DNA from: an uncultured Clostridia bacterium
GTDB lineage: Bacteria > Bacillota > Clostridia > Christensenellales > Aristaeellaceae
Direction: 5' to 3'
DNA length: 15,690 nucleotides
NCBI GenBank assembly: GCA_946409855.1
Contig: CAMJXZ010000033.1
Span: 1-15,690, forward strand
In this document: positions 5,760 to 13,006 of the stretch, piece by piece
Numbering within the stretch: position 1 is the stretch's first letter
Layout: each line of letters starts with the position of its first letter
Notes under the pieces: model-generated
Told to the model about the DNA's origin: nothing
Seen by the model: the letters and a program-made list of their open reading frames with translations, nothing else
Database searches by the model: none
Made by a program: the position numbers and the translations under genes

Positions 5760-6809
5760 ATGGCTGAGAATTATCGCGAAACCGCAAACCGGGTGCTGGG
5801 CATGCTCCAGCGGGCGGACGGCAACGATCCTTCCCGCGGGCACCTGACCATGAACAACTGGGAATGGCCCACGGGCGTGGCGCTGTACGGCATCTACAAA
5901 ACCTACCAGCAGAGCGGGGACCGCGCCGTCCTGGATTATCTGACGGGCTGGTACGACGACATGCTGTCCCGGGAACAGAAGCCCCACCGAAACGTCAATA
6001 CCGTGGCGCCGGTGCTGACGCTCACCTGCCTGTACCAGGAAACGAAGAACGAAAGCTATCTGCCCGTCATCGAAAGCTGGATCGACTGGGTGATGAAGGA
6101 AATGCCCCGGACCGAATACGGCGGCCTGCAGCACTGCACGGTGTGGAACAAGCATTATCAGCAGCTTTGGTGCGACACGCTGTTCATGGTCTGCCTGTTC
6201 CTGGCCAAGGCCGGGGTGGTGCTGGAGCGGCCCGAACTGATCGAGGAGGCCGAATACCAGTTCCTGCTGCACATCCGGTATCTGCAGAACAAGGTGAACG
6301 GCCTGTTCTACCACGGCTGGACCTTTGACCGGCGGCACAATTTCGCGAACGCCTTCTGGGCCCGGGGCAACGCCTGGTTCACCGCCTCGGCCGTGGAGCT
6401 TTATGATATCACGAAGCGGGACAGCGCCGCCATGCGCATGATCCACGCCGCCTGGCAGGACCAGGTGCTGGCGCTGTGGAAATACCAGCGGGTGAACGGG
6501 CTGTACACCACGCTGATCGACGTGGAGGAAACCTACTGCGAAACCAGCGCCACCGCGGCCATCGCCTACGGCGTGCTCAAGGGCGTCCGGCTGGGGTGGC
6601 TGCCCCAGGAGCCCTACCAGCAGATGGGCATGCTTTCCGCGGACGCCGTGCTGGGGCAGATCGACGAAACCGGCGCCGTCCAGGGCGTATCCGGCGGCAC
6701 GGGCATGGGCCATAACCTGCAACATTACAAGGACATCATCGTCACCCCCACGGCGTACGGCCAGGGCCTCACGTTCCTGATGCTGACGGAGCTGATGATC
6801 CGGTCCTGA
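5760..6809 (+). CDS. yteR: Unsaturated rhamnogalacturonyl hydrolase, GH105
   Basis: The 349-residue protein belongs to GH105 (YteR/YesR/RhiN). These cytosolic (alpha/alpha)6-barrel enzymes remove the unsaturated galacturonyl residue from the end of RG-I oligosaccharides left by lyases, by hydrating the double bond. Visible family features are 'NNWEWPTGVALYGIY' near 32-46, 'QLWCDTLFM' with the presumed catalytic Asp139 (equivalent to Asp143 of B. subtilis YteR), 'FYHGWTFD' with His185, 'FWARGNAW' at 199-206 and 'ETSATAAIAYG'. The length is close to YteR. No signal peptide is present. It is the first gene of the plus-strand operon, directly behind the operator-covered promoter. Its ribosome binding site is G-rich but weak (GCGGGGGG about 7 bases before ATG). 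The product, rhamnose-terminated oligosaccharide or rhamnose, fits the rhaM gene in the divergent operon. Confidence 0.95.
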   Translation: MAENYRETANRVLGMLQRADGNDPSRGHLTMNNWEWPTGVALYGIYKTYQQSGDRAVLDYLTGWYDDMLSREQKPHRNVNTVAPVLTLTCLYQETKNESYLPVIESWIDWVMKEMPRTEYGGLQHCTVWNKHYQQLWCDTLFMVCLFLAKAGVVLERPELIEEAEYQFLLHIRYLQNKVNGLFYHGWTFDRRHNFANAFWARGNAWFTASAVELYDITKRDSAAMRMIHAAWQDQVLALWKYQRVNGLYTTLIDVEETYCETSATAAIAYGVLKGVRLGWLPQEPYQQMGMLSADAVLGQIDETGAVQGVSGGTGMGHNLQHYKDIIVTPTAYGQGLTFLMLTELMIRS

Positions 6810-6864
6810 CCGGACGGCGCACCTTTTTTACGCACGACACGGGACGGAGAAAGGCGGAAGGCGT

Positions 6865-7827
6865 ATGGGCATGAGCGCAAAGGCGGCGGAAAGACGCGCA
6901 CTTCACGGCACCGGGCGCAGGTACTGGAAAAAGCTGGGCTCCGAAATCAAAAGGGACAAGTGGCTGTATCTGCTGCTGCTGCCCGGGCTGATCTATTTTC
7001 TCGTTTTCAAGTACCTGCCCATGTTCGGCATCGTGATCGCCTTTGAGGATTACGTGCCGGTGGCCGGCGTGCTGGGCAGCGACTGGGTGGGGTTCAAATG
7101 GTTTGAATCCTTCTTCAGCTTCCCGTCCTGGACCCGGTATCTGACCAATACGCTGATCCTGTCCCTGATGAACATCGTGTTCTATTTCCCGGCGCCCATT
7201 ATTCTGGCGCTGCTGCTGAACGAAATGCGAAGCCTGCGGTACAAAAAAGTCCTGCAGACCATGCTCTACGTGCCCCATTTCATTTCCATCGTGATCGTGG
7301 TTTCGGTGACGTTCGTGATGTTCGGCTCTTCCGGCCTCATCTATAAGCTCACCGAAAACCTGCTGGGCTATTCCATCAATTATATGGGCTCGCCGGTCAC
7401 CTTCCGCTGGATGATCATCGGCCAGACCATCTGGAAGGAAACGGGCTGGGGCACCATCATTTTCCTGGCGGCGCTGACCAACGTGGATACGCAGCTGTAC
7501 GAGGCCGCCATGGTGGACGGGGCCAACCGCCTGCACCGGCTGTGGCACATCACGCTGCCCGCCATCCGTTCCACCATCGTGCTGATGCTGATCCTGCGCA
7601 TGGGCTCGGTGCTGGATACAGGCTACGACCACCTGATCCTGATGTCCAACCCCCTGAACCGGCAGGTCTCCCAGACGCTGGACGTGTTCGTCTATCAGCA
7701 GGGCATTCAGGGCGGCCAGTTCAGCTACGCGTCCGCCATCGGCCTGATGAAATCCATCGTCAGCGTGACCATGGTGCTGAGCACCAACAAGATCGCGCAC
7801 CTGATGGGCGAGCAGGGCCTGTATTGA
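6865..7827 (+). CDS. lplB: ABC transporter permease, LplB/YteP type
   Basis: The 320-residue protein is a family-typical binding-protein-dependent sugar permease with about six membrane segments, the first at 33-60 ('WLYLLLLPGLIYFLVFKYLPMFG' region). The cytoplasmic EAA loop that docks on the ATPase is 'EAAMVDGANRLHRLWHITLP' at 213-232. The N-terminal 30 residues are basic and cytoplasmic, as is usual in LplB proteins. In B. subtilis the related YteP/YtcP pair with YtcQ imports rhamnogalacturonan oligosaccharides, energised by the shared ATPase MsmX. No ATPase gene is found here, so the same sharing is likely. It follows the GH105 gene after 55 bp and precedes the partner permease by 16 bp. 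A second ATG at 6871 could also serve as start. Confidence 0.93.
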   Translation: MGMSAKAAERRALHGTGRRYWKKLGSEIKRDKWLYLLLLPGLIYFLVFKYLPMFGIVIAFEDYVPVAGVLGSDWVGFKWFESFFSFPSWTRYLTNTLILSLMNIVFYFPAPIILALLLNEMRSLRYKKVLQTMLYVPHFISIVIVVSVTFVMFGSSGLIYKLTENLLGYSINYMGSPVTFRWMIIGQTIWKETGWGTIIFLAALTNVDTQLYEAAMVDGANRLHRLWHITLPAIRSTIVLMLILRMGSVLDTGYDHLILMSNPLNRQVSQTLDVFVYQQGIQGGQFSYASAIGLMKSIVSVTMVLSTNKIAHLMGEQGLY

Positions 7828-7843
7828 GAAGGGAGGAGACGGC

Positions 7844-8800
7844 ATGAAGGAAAAGGTTCCCATGATGACTTCTCCCGAAACGGGGAAGCTCCTCAAAATA
7901 TCCTCCGGCCCGGTGGGCCAGAACGCCACGGTGGGCAGCCGGATTTTCGACGCGTTCAATTACACAATCCTGACGCTGATCGCGTTCACGACCATCTTTC
8001 CTTTCCTGTACATCATCAGCGCGTCCTTCGCCACAGAGGCGGAAATCACCGCCCGGCCCATGTTCCTCATCCCGCAGGACGCCACCATCAACGCCTATAC
8101 CTACATTTTCTCCTCCAACAAAATCATCCGGGGCTTTGCCAACTCCGTTTTTATCACCGTCGCGGGCACGACCATCAACCTGTTTTTCACCGTCACCATG
8201 GCCTACGCCCTCTCCAAGACCCGCCTCAGGGGCCGGAATTTCTTCCTAAACCTGGTCATCTTCTCCATGTTCTTTTCCGGCGGCATGATCCCCGGCTATA
8301 TCGTCATCGCCAATATCCTGAACCTGAAGGATACCTACTGGTCCGTCCTGCTGCCCGGCGCCATCAGCGCCTACAACCTGATGATCGTCAAGAACTTTTT
8401 CCAGAGCATCCCCCAGGAACTGGAGGAATCCGCTTCCATTGACGGCTGCTCGGACCTGAAGGTGCTGTGGAAGATCGTACTGCCCCTGTCGCTGCCGGTG
8501 CTGGCCACGTTCGGCCTGTTCTACGCCGTGGGCCACTGGAACGCCTACTTCGGCGCCATGATCTACATGACCGGCGCCAAGGAAAAATGGCCCCTGCAGG
8601 TGCTGCTGCGGGAACTCATCATCCTGGCGACCGGCAACGCCGGCGACATGAGCAGCATGGACGCGGATTTCATCAAGCCCCCGGAACAGTCCGTCAAAAT
8701 GGCGGTCATCGTGGTTTCTACGCTGCCCATCATCATGGTCTATCCCTTCCTGCAGAAGTATTTCGTCAAGGGCGTCATGGTCGGCGCCCTGAAGGGATGA
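7844..8800 (+). CDS. lplC: ABC transporter permease, LplC/YtcP type
   Basis: The 318-residue protein is the second permease subunit. It has about six hydrophobic segments, the first at 40-62. The family phrases 'TIFPFLYIISASFAT', 'FFSGGMIPGYIVI' and 'LPGAISAYNLMIVKNFFQSIPQELEESASIDG' are present, as is the EAA loop at about 194-214, and it ends in the characteristic 'KYFVKGVMVGALKG'. It starts 16 bp after lplB with a good GGGAGGAG ribosome binding site. Together with LplB it should form the membrane channel for pectin-derived oligosaccharides. The first ~30 residues are hydrophilic and precede the first membrane helix. Membrane topology was judged by eye. Confidence 0.94.
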   Translation: MKEKVPMMTSPETGKLLKISSGPVGQNATVGSRIFDAFNYTILTLIAFTTIFPFLYIISASFATEAEITARPMFLIPQDATINAYTYIFSSNKIIRGFANSVFITVAGTTINLFFTVTMAYALSKTRLRGRNFFLNLVIFSMFFSGGMIPGYIVIANILNLKDTYWSVLLPGAISAYNLMIVKNFFQSIPQELEESASIDGCSDLKVLWKIVLPLSLPVLATFGLFYAVGHWNAYFGAMIYMTGAKEKWPLQVLLRELIILATGNAGDMSSMDADFIKPPEQSVKMAVIVVSTLPIIMVYPFLQKYFVKGVMVGALKG

Positions 8801-8856
8801 CCGAAGTTCCGTTTCCAAAGGGCGCTGCCCTTAAATATAATAAGGAGGAACTCCCC

Positions 8857-10353
8857 ATGAAGAAACTGTTGGCTCTCGTCCTGGCGCTGGTGCTTTCTCT
8901 GGGCGCGGTCAGCTTTGCTGCCGCGGATGAACCCTTTGAAATCACTGTGATGCTGCCGCAATTCCCCACCACCAATGATTTTGACCCGAACAACAACCCC
9001 GTTCTGGACAAGATCGAAGAGCTTTCCGGCGTCCGCCTGAAGATCACCTGGGCGCCCAACTCCGAGTATGAAACCCTGTTCAACTCCATGCTGGCCGACA
9101 AGAATCCGCCCATGGTGGTTGTCGCGCAGGACGCCCGCGCCGCGACCGTGCTGACCTCCGCCCGGAAAGGCGCTTTCTGGGACCTGACGGATTTCATCGC
9201 CGACGCGGAGAATTATCCCTACCTGGCCCAGGGCAACGCCGGCATCTACAACAACATCTCCATCGACGGCCGCGTGTACGGCATCTTCCGTACCCGTGAC
9301 TTCCCCCGCGGCGGCGCCTACTACCGCGTGGATATCGCCAAGGAAATGGGCTTTGACAAAGAAGTGACGACCATTGACGACCTGACCGAGCTGGCCGAAA
9401 AGCTGAACGCCTACAGCCCGGACACCTACGCCCTCAACATGTGCGAATATGTGGAAGGCACCGTCATGTACATCACCATCCTCTTCGGCGCGCCCAATAC
9501 CTGGGGCATCGACGCGGACGGCAACGTGTTCCCCGCCCATCAGTCTCCCGCTTACCTGGAAGGCCTGAACTGGCTGCGCAACCTGTATCAGAACAAGGGC
9601 ATCGACCCCAACTTCATCACCGCGCCCAGCGGCTCCTGGAACGACGCGGAACGCAACGACAAAGCCTTCATGCGCTTTGACTGCCTGGACAACACCCACC
9701 GCCAGCAGGAATGGTTCGAGCAGAACAAGGGCACCACGGACATCATCTGGAAGGCCATCGGCCCCGTGGCGAAGGCGGACGGCACCATCACCCAGTGGGC
9801 GCAGAACCCCGGCTTCAGCGGTGAGGTGCTCATCAACAAGAAGACCAGCTCCCGCAACGGCGTCAGCGAGGAAGACCTGCCCAAGGTGGTCAAGTTCCTG
9901 GATTGGTGCAACGGCCCCGAAGGCCAGCTGCTGCTCAACGGCGGTCTGGAAAACCTGACCTACAAGGTGGACGCGGACGGCTTCCGTTCCAACGAAGGCC
10001 TGGAAGAAGCCAACGACAAGTACGTGGCCAACCTGAACCAGCTGAACATGGGTGTGGCCGGCGATCTGGCCAAGCCGGGCGTGAAGCGCACGGCGCTCCG
10101 TCTGCGTTACTATGATCTGCTGGCGGAACTCACCCCCTATGCCGTCAGCAACCCCTGCTATCCGTTCGACAGCCAGACCTATGTGAACTACGGCAAACAG
10201 CTGCAGACCCTGCTCAACGACGCCGCCGCCAACTATATCGCCGGCAACATCGACGAAGCGGGCCTGCGGGCCATGTGGGACCAGTGGAGCGAAGAAGGCG
10301 GCGCCAGGATGACCCAGGAATACAACGACGCCTATCATGCCGCTCAGCAGTAA
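8857..10353 (+). CDS. Extracellular solute-binding protein of the LplBC-type transporter, Sec-secreted
   Basis: This 498-residue binding protein starts at the ATG preceded by TAAGGAGG (8841-8848, 8 bases upstream). The open frame extends further upstream but only through lplC. A clear signal peptide is seen: 'MKK', a Leu/Ala/Val core (4-19) and an AAA|D cleavage site near 23/24. There is no lipobox cysteine, unlike most Gram-positive binding proteins. The mature part fits family 1 extracellular solute-binding proteins of LplA/YtcQ size, with an early 'FEITVMLPQFPTTNDFDPNNNPVLDKIEELSGV' type start (in pieces) and 'FLDWCNGPEGQLLLNGGLEN' late. It should capture pectin oligosaccharides and pass them to the two permeases just upstream. 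A 12-bp hairpin after the stop may stabilise its message. The ligand is inferred from the operon. Confidence 0.93.
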   Translation: MKKLLALVLALVLSLGAVSFAAADEPFEITVMLPQFPTTNDFDPNNNPVLDKIEELSGVRLKITWAPNSEYETLFNSMLADKNPPMVVVAQDARAATVLTSARKGAFWDLTDFIADAENYPYLAQGNAGIYNNISIDGRVYGIFRTRDFPRGGAYYRVDIAKEMGFDKEVTTIDDLTELAEKLNAYSPDTYALNMCEYVEGTVMYITILFGAPNTWGIDADGNVFPAHQSPAYLEGLNWLRNLYQNKGIDPNFITAPSGSWNDAERNDKAFMRFDCLDNTHRQQEWFEQNKGTTDIIWKAIGPVAKADGTITQWAQNPGFSGEVLINKKTSSRNGVSEEDLPKVVKFLDWCNGPEGQLLLNGGLENLTYKVDADGFRSNEGLEEANDKYVANLNQLNMGVAGDLAKPGVKRTALRLRYYDLLAELTPYAVSNPCYPFDSQTYVNYGKQLQTLLNDAAANYIAGNIDEAGLRAMWDQWSEEGGARMTQEYNDAYHAAQQ

Positions 10354-10375
10354 GTAAACATCCCCAATTCATTCC

Positions 10376-10404
10376 GGGGCTGCCGCTGCGAAAGCGGCAG
10401 CCCC
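10376..10404 (+). other. Intra-operon hairpin after the binding-protein gene
   Basis: A perfect 12-bp stem (10376-10387 with 10393-10404) has a five-base GCGAA loop. It begins 22 bp after the binding-protein stop codon. No T-run follows, so it is not a normal rho-independent terminator. Hairpins at this position often protect the message of abundantly made binding proteins from 3' decay or lower expression of later genes; this role is inferred. Confidence 0.75.
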
Positions 10405-10424
10405 TCCCTATGGGAGAATCAAGC

Positions 10425-11225
10425 ATGAACAGAGTGTATTGCTGCTTTCCCGGCGGAAAGCATAAAGCGCTGACCATGAGCTATGACGACGGCCGCACCC
10501 AGGACCGCCGGCTGGTGTCCATTTTCAATCAGTACGGCATCCGGGGCACCTTTCACCTGAACAGCGGCCTGTTTTCCCGGGGCGACCGGGTGATGCCGGA
10601 AGAGATCGCGTCGCTGTACCGGGGCCACGAGGTGGCGTGCCACACCGTCACCCACCCGACCATCGCCCGCTGCCCATTGCCCGAAGTGACGCAGGAGGTA
10701 CTGGAGGACAGGAAATTCCTGGAGGCCTGCACAGGCTATCCCGTGCGGGGGCTGAGCTATCCCAACGGCTCCGTGAGCCGGGACATCGAACAGCTCCTGC
10801 CCGCCCTGGGCATCCGCTATTCCCGGGTGGTGGGCTCGTCGGACGGGTTCGCCCTGCCGGAAAACCCGTACCGCTGGCAGGCCACCTGCCACCACAATCA
10901 CCGGCTGATGGAGCTGGGCGAGCAGTTTTTGTCGCTGTTCAAAAAGCAGTACCTGTACCTGATGTACGTCTGGGGCCACAGCTATGAGTTCGACGACCGG
11001 GGCAACTGGGACCTGATGGAGGGCTTTTGCCGCATGATGGGCGGCAAGGAGGACATCTGGTACTGCACCAACATCGAATTCATGGACTGCATGGATGATT
11101 TTGCCCGCCTGCAGTTCGCGGCGGACAACAGCTTTGTGCATAATCCCAACGCCCGGGACTGCTGGATTTCCGTCAACGACCAGCCGGCCGTCCGCGTCCC
11201 CGCGGGCGAAACGATGCGGCTGTAA
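10425..11225 (+). CDS. Polysaccharide deacetylase-like protein (CE4 superfamily), cytoplasmic
   Basis: The 266-residue protein shows the CE4/NodB metal-site pattern. 'MSYDDG' carries Asp21 and Asp22 (catalytic base and metal ligand). 'HEVACHTVTHPTI' carries His73 and His77 (metal ligands). 'GLSYPNGS' is at about 109-116, and a late histidine lies in 'WGHSYEFD' (His185). The family removes N- or O-acetyl groups from sugars with a divalent metal. There is no signal peptide, so a cytosolic substrate is expected, perhaps an imported acetylated oligosaccharide. The natural substrate is unknown. A C-terminal tail (about 235-266) ends in a short beta-rich stretch with 'AGETMRL'. The ATG at 10425 is chosen because GGGAGAA lies 7 bases upstream; an in-frame ATG at 10410 lies inside that site. 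It follows the post-binding-protein hairpin and is 18 bp ahead of the lyase gene. Confidence 0.85.
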   Translation: MNRVYCCFPGGKHKALTMSYDDGRTQDRRLVSIFNQYGIRGTFHLNSGLFSRGDRVMPEEIASLYRGHEVACHTVTHPTIARCPLPEVTQEVLEDRKFLEACTGYPVRGLSYPNGSVSRDIEQLLPALGIRYSRVVGSSDGFALPENPYRWQATCHHNHRLMELGEQFLSLFKKQYLYLMYVWGHSYEFDDRGNWDLMEGFCRMMGGKEDIWYCTNIEFMDCMDDFARLQFAADNSFVHNPNARDCWISVNDQPAVRVPAGETMRL

Positions 11226-11243
11226 ACAGAAGGAGGATCTCAC

Positions 11244-12305
11244 ATGGAAGTTTACCGCGACGCGGTCACCGGCTACGAGGTGCGGCGCTATACCTCGGGG
11301 CCGGAGCGCAACGCCAAGCTCTATTTCACCTGTGAAAACTTTTCCACCGACGACAAATATTTCTTCTTCATGAAGCAGCAGCTGGAGGGAAGGACCGACG
11401 GCGGCTGCTACCGGGCCGACGTGGAGACGGGCGAGCTGGAGCGCATCACCGATTATTCCTTCCGCGGCTTTGCCACCGACCGGGAAAAGAACATCGGTTA
11501 TACCTGCAAAAACGAGACTGAGGTCTACGCGGTGGACCTGGCCACGAAAGAAATGACCCGGATCGGCGACCTGCCCAAAGGCGGCCAGATCACCGGCCAC
11601 CTGACCGCGGCCAATACCGGGCGCATCGCGTGCAGCTATCATCTGGCCAACAAGTATTACGGCCTGGTGATCCTGGACCCCGGCAAGGAAGCCGAGGTCG
11701 TGTACCAGAGCGACTACCGCCTGGGCCATGCCCAGATCTGCCCCTGCGACGAGAACCTGATCTTCTACATCCATGAAACCGAAGGGGACGCTTTCCAGCG
11801 CACCTGGATGTTCGACGTCAGGGAACGCTATGTGCGGCCCTATTACGTGGAGCATCCCAGCGAGTGGATCACCCACGAGGTCTGGGCGGCGGACGGCACT
11901 GAAATGGCCATGATGAAGCTGGACCCGGCGGGCTTTGTGGACGGGGACAAGGGCGAGGTCCACACCGGCAATATCATCATCGGCGACAAGGACGGGCGTC
12001 ATTTTGACGTGGCGGCCTCCAGCCTGCAGCTGCTGCATCCCTGCATCAGCCGGGACCATCGATGGCTCTGCGCCGACCGGATCAGCTACCTGGGCACCGC
12101 CGTGCAGGAAGGCGTCGTGCTGATCGAGCGGGCCACCAAAAAGGCCAAATTCATCGCTTCCACCGGCAGCTGCAAAACCGGGGCCGATCATCAGCATCCT
12201 TCCTTCAACCGCAGGGGGGATCAGATCCTCTTCTCCAACCCGGACGAAAACGGCGTGGGCCAGGTGTGCGTCATCGACCTCAACCAGGTATGGAAGGATT
12301 GGTGA
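11244..12305 (+). CDS. ogl: Oligogalacturonate lyase-like protein, PL22
   Basis: The 353-residue protein aligns by eye with Ogl of Dickeya and Yersinia, a cytosolic seven-bladed beta-propeller that splits short (unsaturated) oligogalacturonates into 5-keto-4-deoxyuronate. Landmarks are 'YRLGHAQICP.DENLIFYIHE' around 158-178, 'ITHEVW' at 209-214 with His211 matching the putative catalytic histidine, His265, and 'DHQHPSF' at 315-321 matching the HxH metal ligands near the C-terminus. The glutamine that lies three residues before the first of these histidines in Ogl (QxxHxH) is Gly313 here, so metal coordination may differ. No signal peptide is present. AGAAGGAGG precedes the ATG, and the gene is 18 bp after the deacetylase gene and 3 bp before the next. 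The PL22 family is secure; activity on galacturonate dimers versus RG-type substrates is uncertain. Confidence 0.88.
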   Translation: MEVYRDAVTGYEVRRYTSGPERNAKLYFTCENFSTDDKYFFFMKQQLEGRTDGGCYRADVETGELERITDYSFRGFATDREKNIGYTCKNETEVYAVDLATKEMTRIGDLPKGGQITGHLTAANTGRIACSYHLANKYYGLVILDPGKEAEVVYQSDYRLGHAQICPCDENLIFYIHETEGDAFQRTWMFDVRERYVRPYYVEHPSEWITHEVWAADGTEMAMMKLDPAGFVDGDKGEVHTGNIIIGDKDGRHFDVAASSLQLLHPCISRDHRWLCADRISYLGTAVQEGVVLIERATKKAKFIASTGSCKTGADHQHPSFNRRGDQILFSNPDENGVGQVCVIDLNQVWKDW

Positions 12306-12308
12306 AAA

Positions 12309-12974
12309 ATGCCCGCGATCTGGATCATCGGGGATTCCACGGTGGAGGATAACCGGCCCCCCTTCCGGGGGTGGGGCTGGGCGCTGCCTCAGTATGTGCG
12401 GGCGGGCGTCACCGTCCGCAACATCGCCCTGAGCGGGCGCAGCAGCCGCAGCTTCCGGGCGGAGGGCCTGTTCGCACCGGCGGAAAAGGAAATGGCGGCC
12501 GGGGATCTGCTGCTGATCCAGTTCGGCCATAACGACGAAAAGGACGACGAGCGGCATACCGACCCGGATACCACCTACAAGGAAGAATTGTGGCGCTACT
12601 GCCGCTCCGCCCTGGAGCGGGGCGCTCAGCCGGTGCTGATGACGCCGGTCTCCCGCCGGTTCTTCGTGGGCGGCGGCAGCCTGCTGTACACCCACGGCGA
12701 GTATCCCCGGGCCGTCCGGGAGCTGGCGGCGGAAAAACAGGTGCCTCTGTGCGACCTGAAAAAGGACAGCCGGGCGCTGTACCTGTCCCTGGGGGAGGAA
12801 AAAACGGCGGCGCTGTTCGTTCGCCTTGCCCCGGGAGAAAACCCCGATTTTCCGGAGGGGCATGACGACAAAACCCACTTTAACGCCTACGGCGCGGGCG
12901 AAATCTGCAAACTGGTTGTCGCTGAGATGCGGCGGTACCCCGTGTGCGCCGCGATGCTGAAAGAGGAATCGTGA
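12309..12974 (+). CDS. rhgT: Rhamnogalacturonan acetylesterase-like SGNH hydrolase (CE12), copy A
   Basis: This 221-residue protein resembles RhgT/YesT of B. subtilis. The SGNH blocks are all visible: 'IGDSTVEDN' with nucleophile Ser10, 'GWGWALPQY' at 21-29, 'ALSGRSSRSF' with Gly43, 'QFGHNDEKD' with Asn75, and 'DDKTHFNAYGA' with Asp187 and His190. These enzymes remove acetyl esters from galacturonate in the RG-I backbone. No signal peptide is present, so it acts on imported oligosaccharides. The start codon lies only 3 bp after the lyase stop; its SD-like GGAAGG lies inside the lyase 3' end, implying translational coupling. A paralogue with the same architecture follows one gene later. Ester specificity is inferred from family and context. 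Confidence 0.92.
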   Translation: MPAIWIIGDSTVEDNRPPFRGWGWALPQYVRAGVTVRNIALSGRSSRSFRAEGLFAPAEKEMAAGDLLLIQFGHNDEKDDERHTDPDTTYKEELWRYCRSALERGAQPVLMTPVSRRFFVGGGSLLYTHGEYPRAVRELAAEKQVPLCDLKKDSRALYLSLGEEKTAALFVRLAPGENPDFPEGHDDKTHFNAYGAGEICKLVVAEMRRYPVCAAMLKEES

Positions 12975-13006
12975 GCCCGGCGCCGGACAGAACAGGAGAA
13001 AAGACC

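Noticed and set aside
6799..6829. Six-bp hairpin over the GH105 stop codon followed by six T residues
   Set aside because: The T-run is 9 bases from the stem and the stem is short, so it does not look like a working terminator; the operon appears to continue into lplB.
8740..10338. Open frame of about 530 codons on the minus strand opposite the binding-protein gene
   Set aside because: Antisense shadow of a clear secreted binding protein with strong start signals; composition is that of a reverse-complement frame.
10419..12878. Very long open frame on the minus strand (about 819 codons) opposite the deacetylase, lyase and esterase genes
   Set aside because: It is antisense to three well-recognised genes, has no recognisable domain, and is rich in Val/Gly/Ala/His as expected from the complement of high-GC codons.
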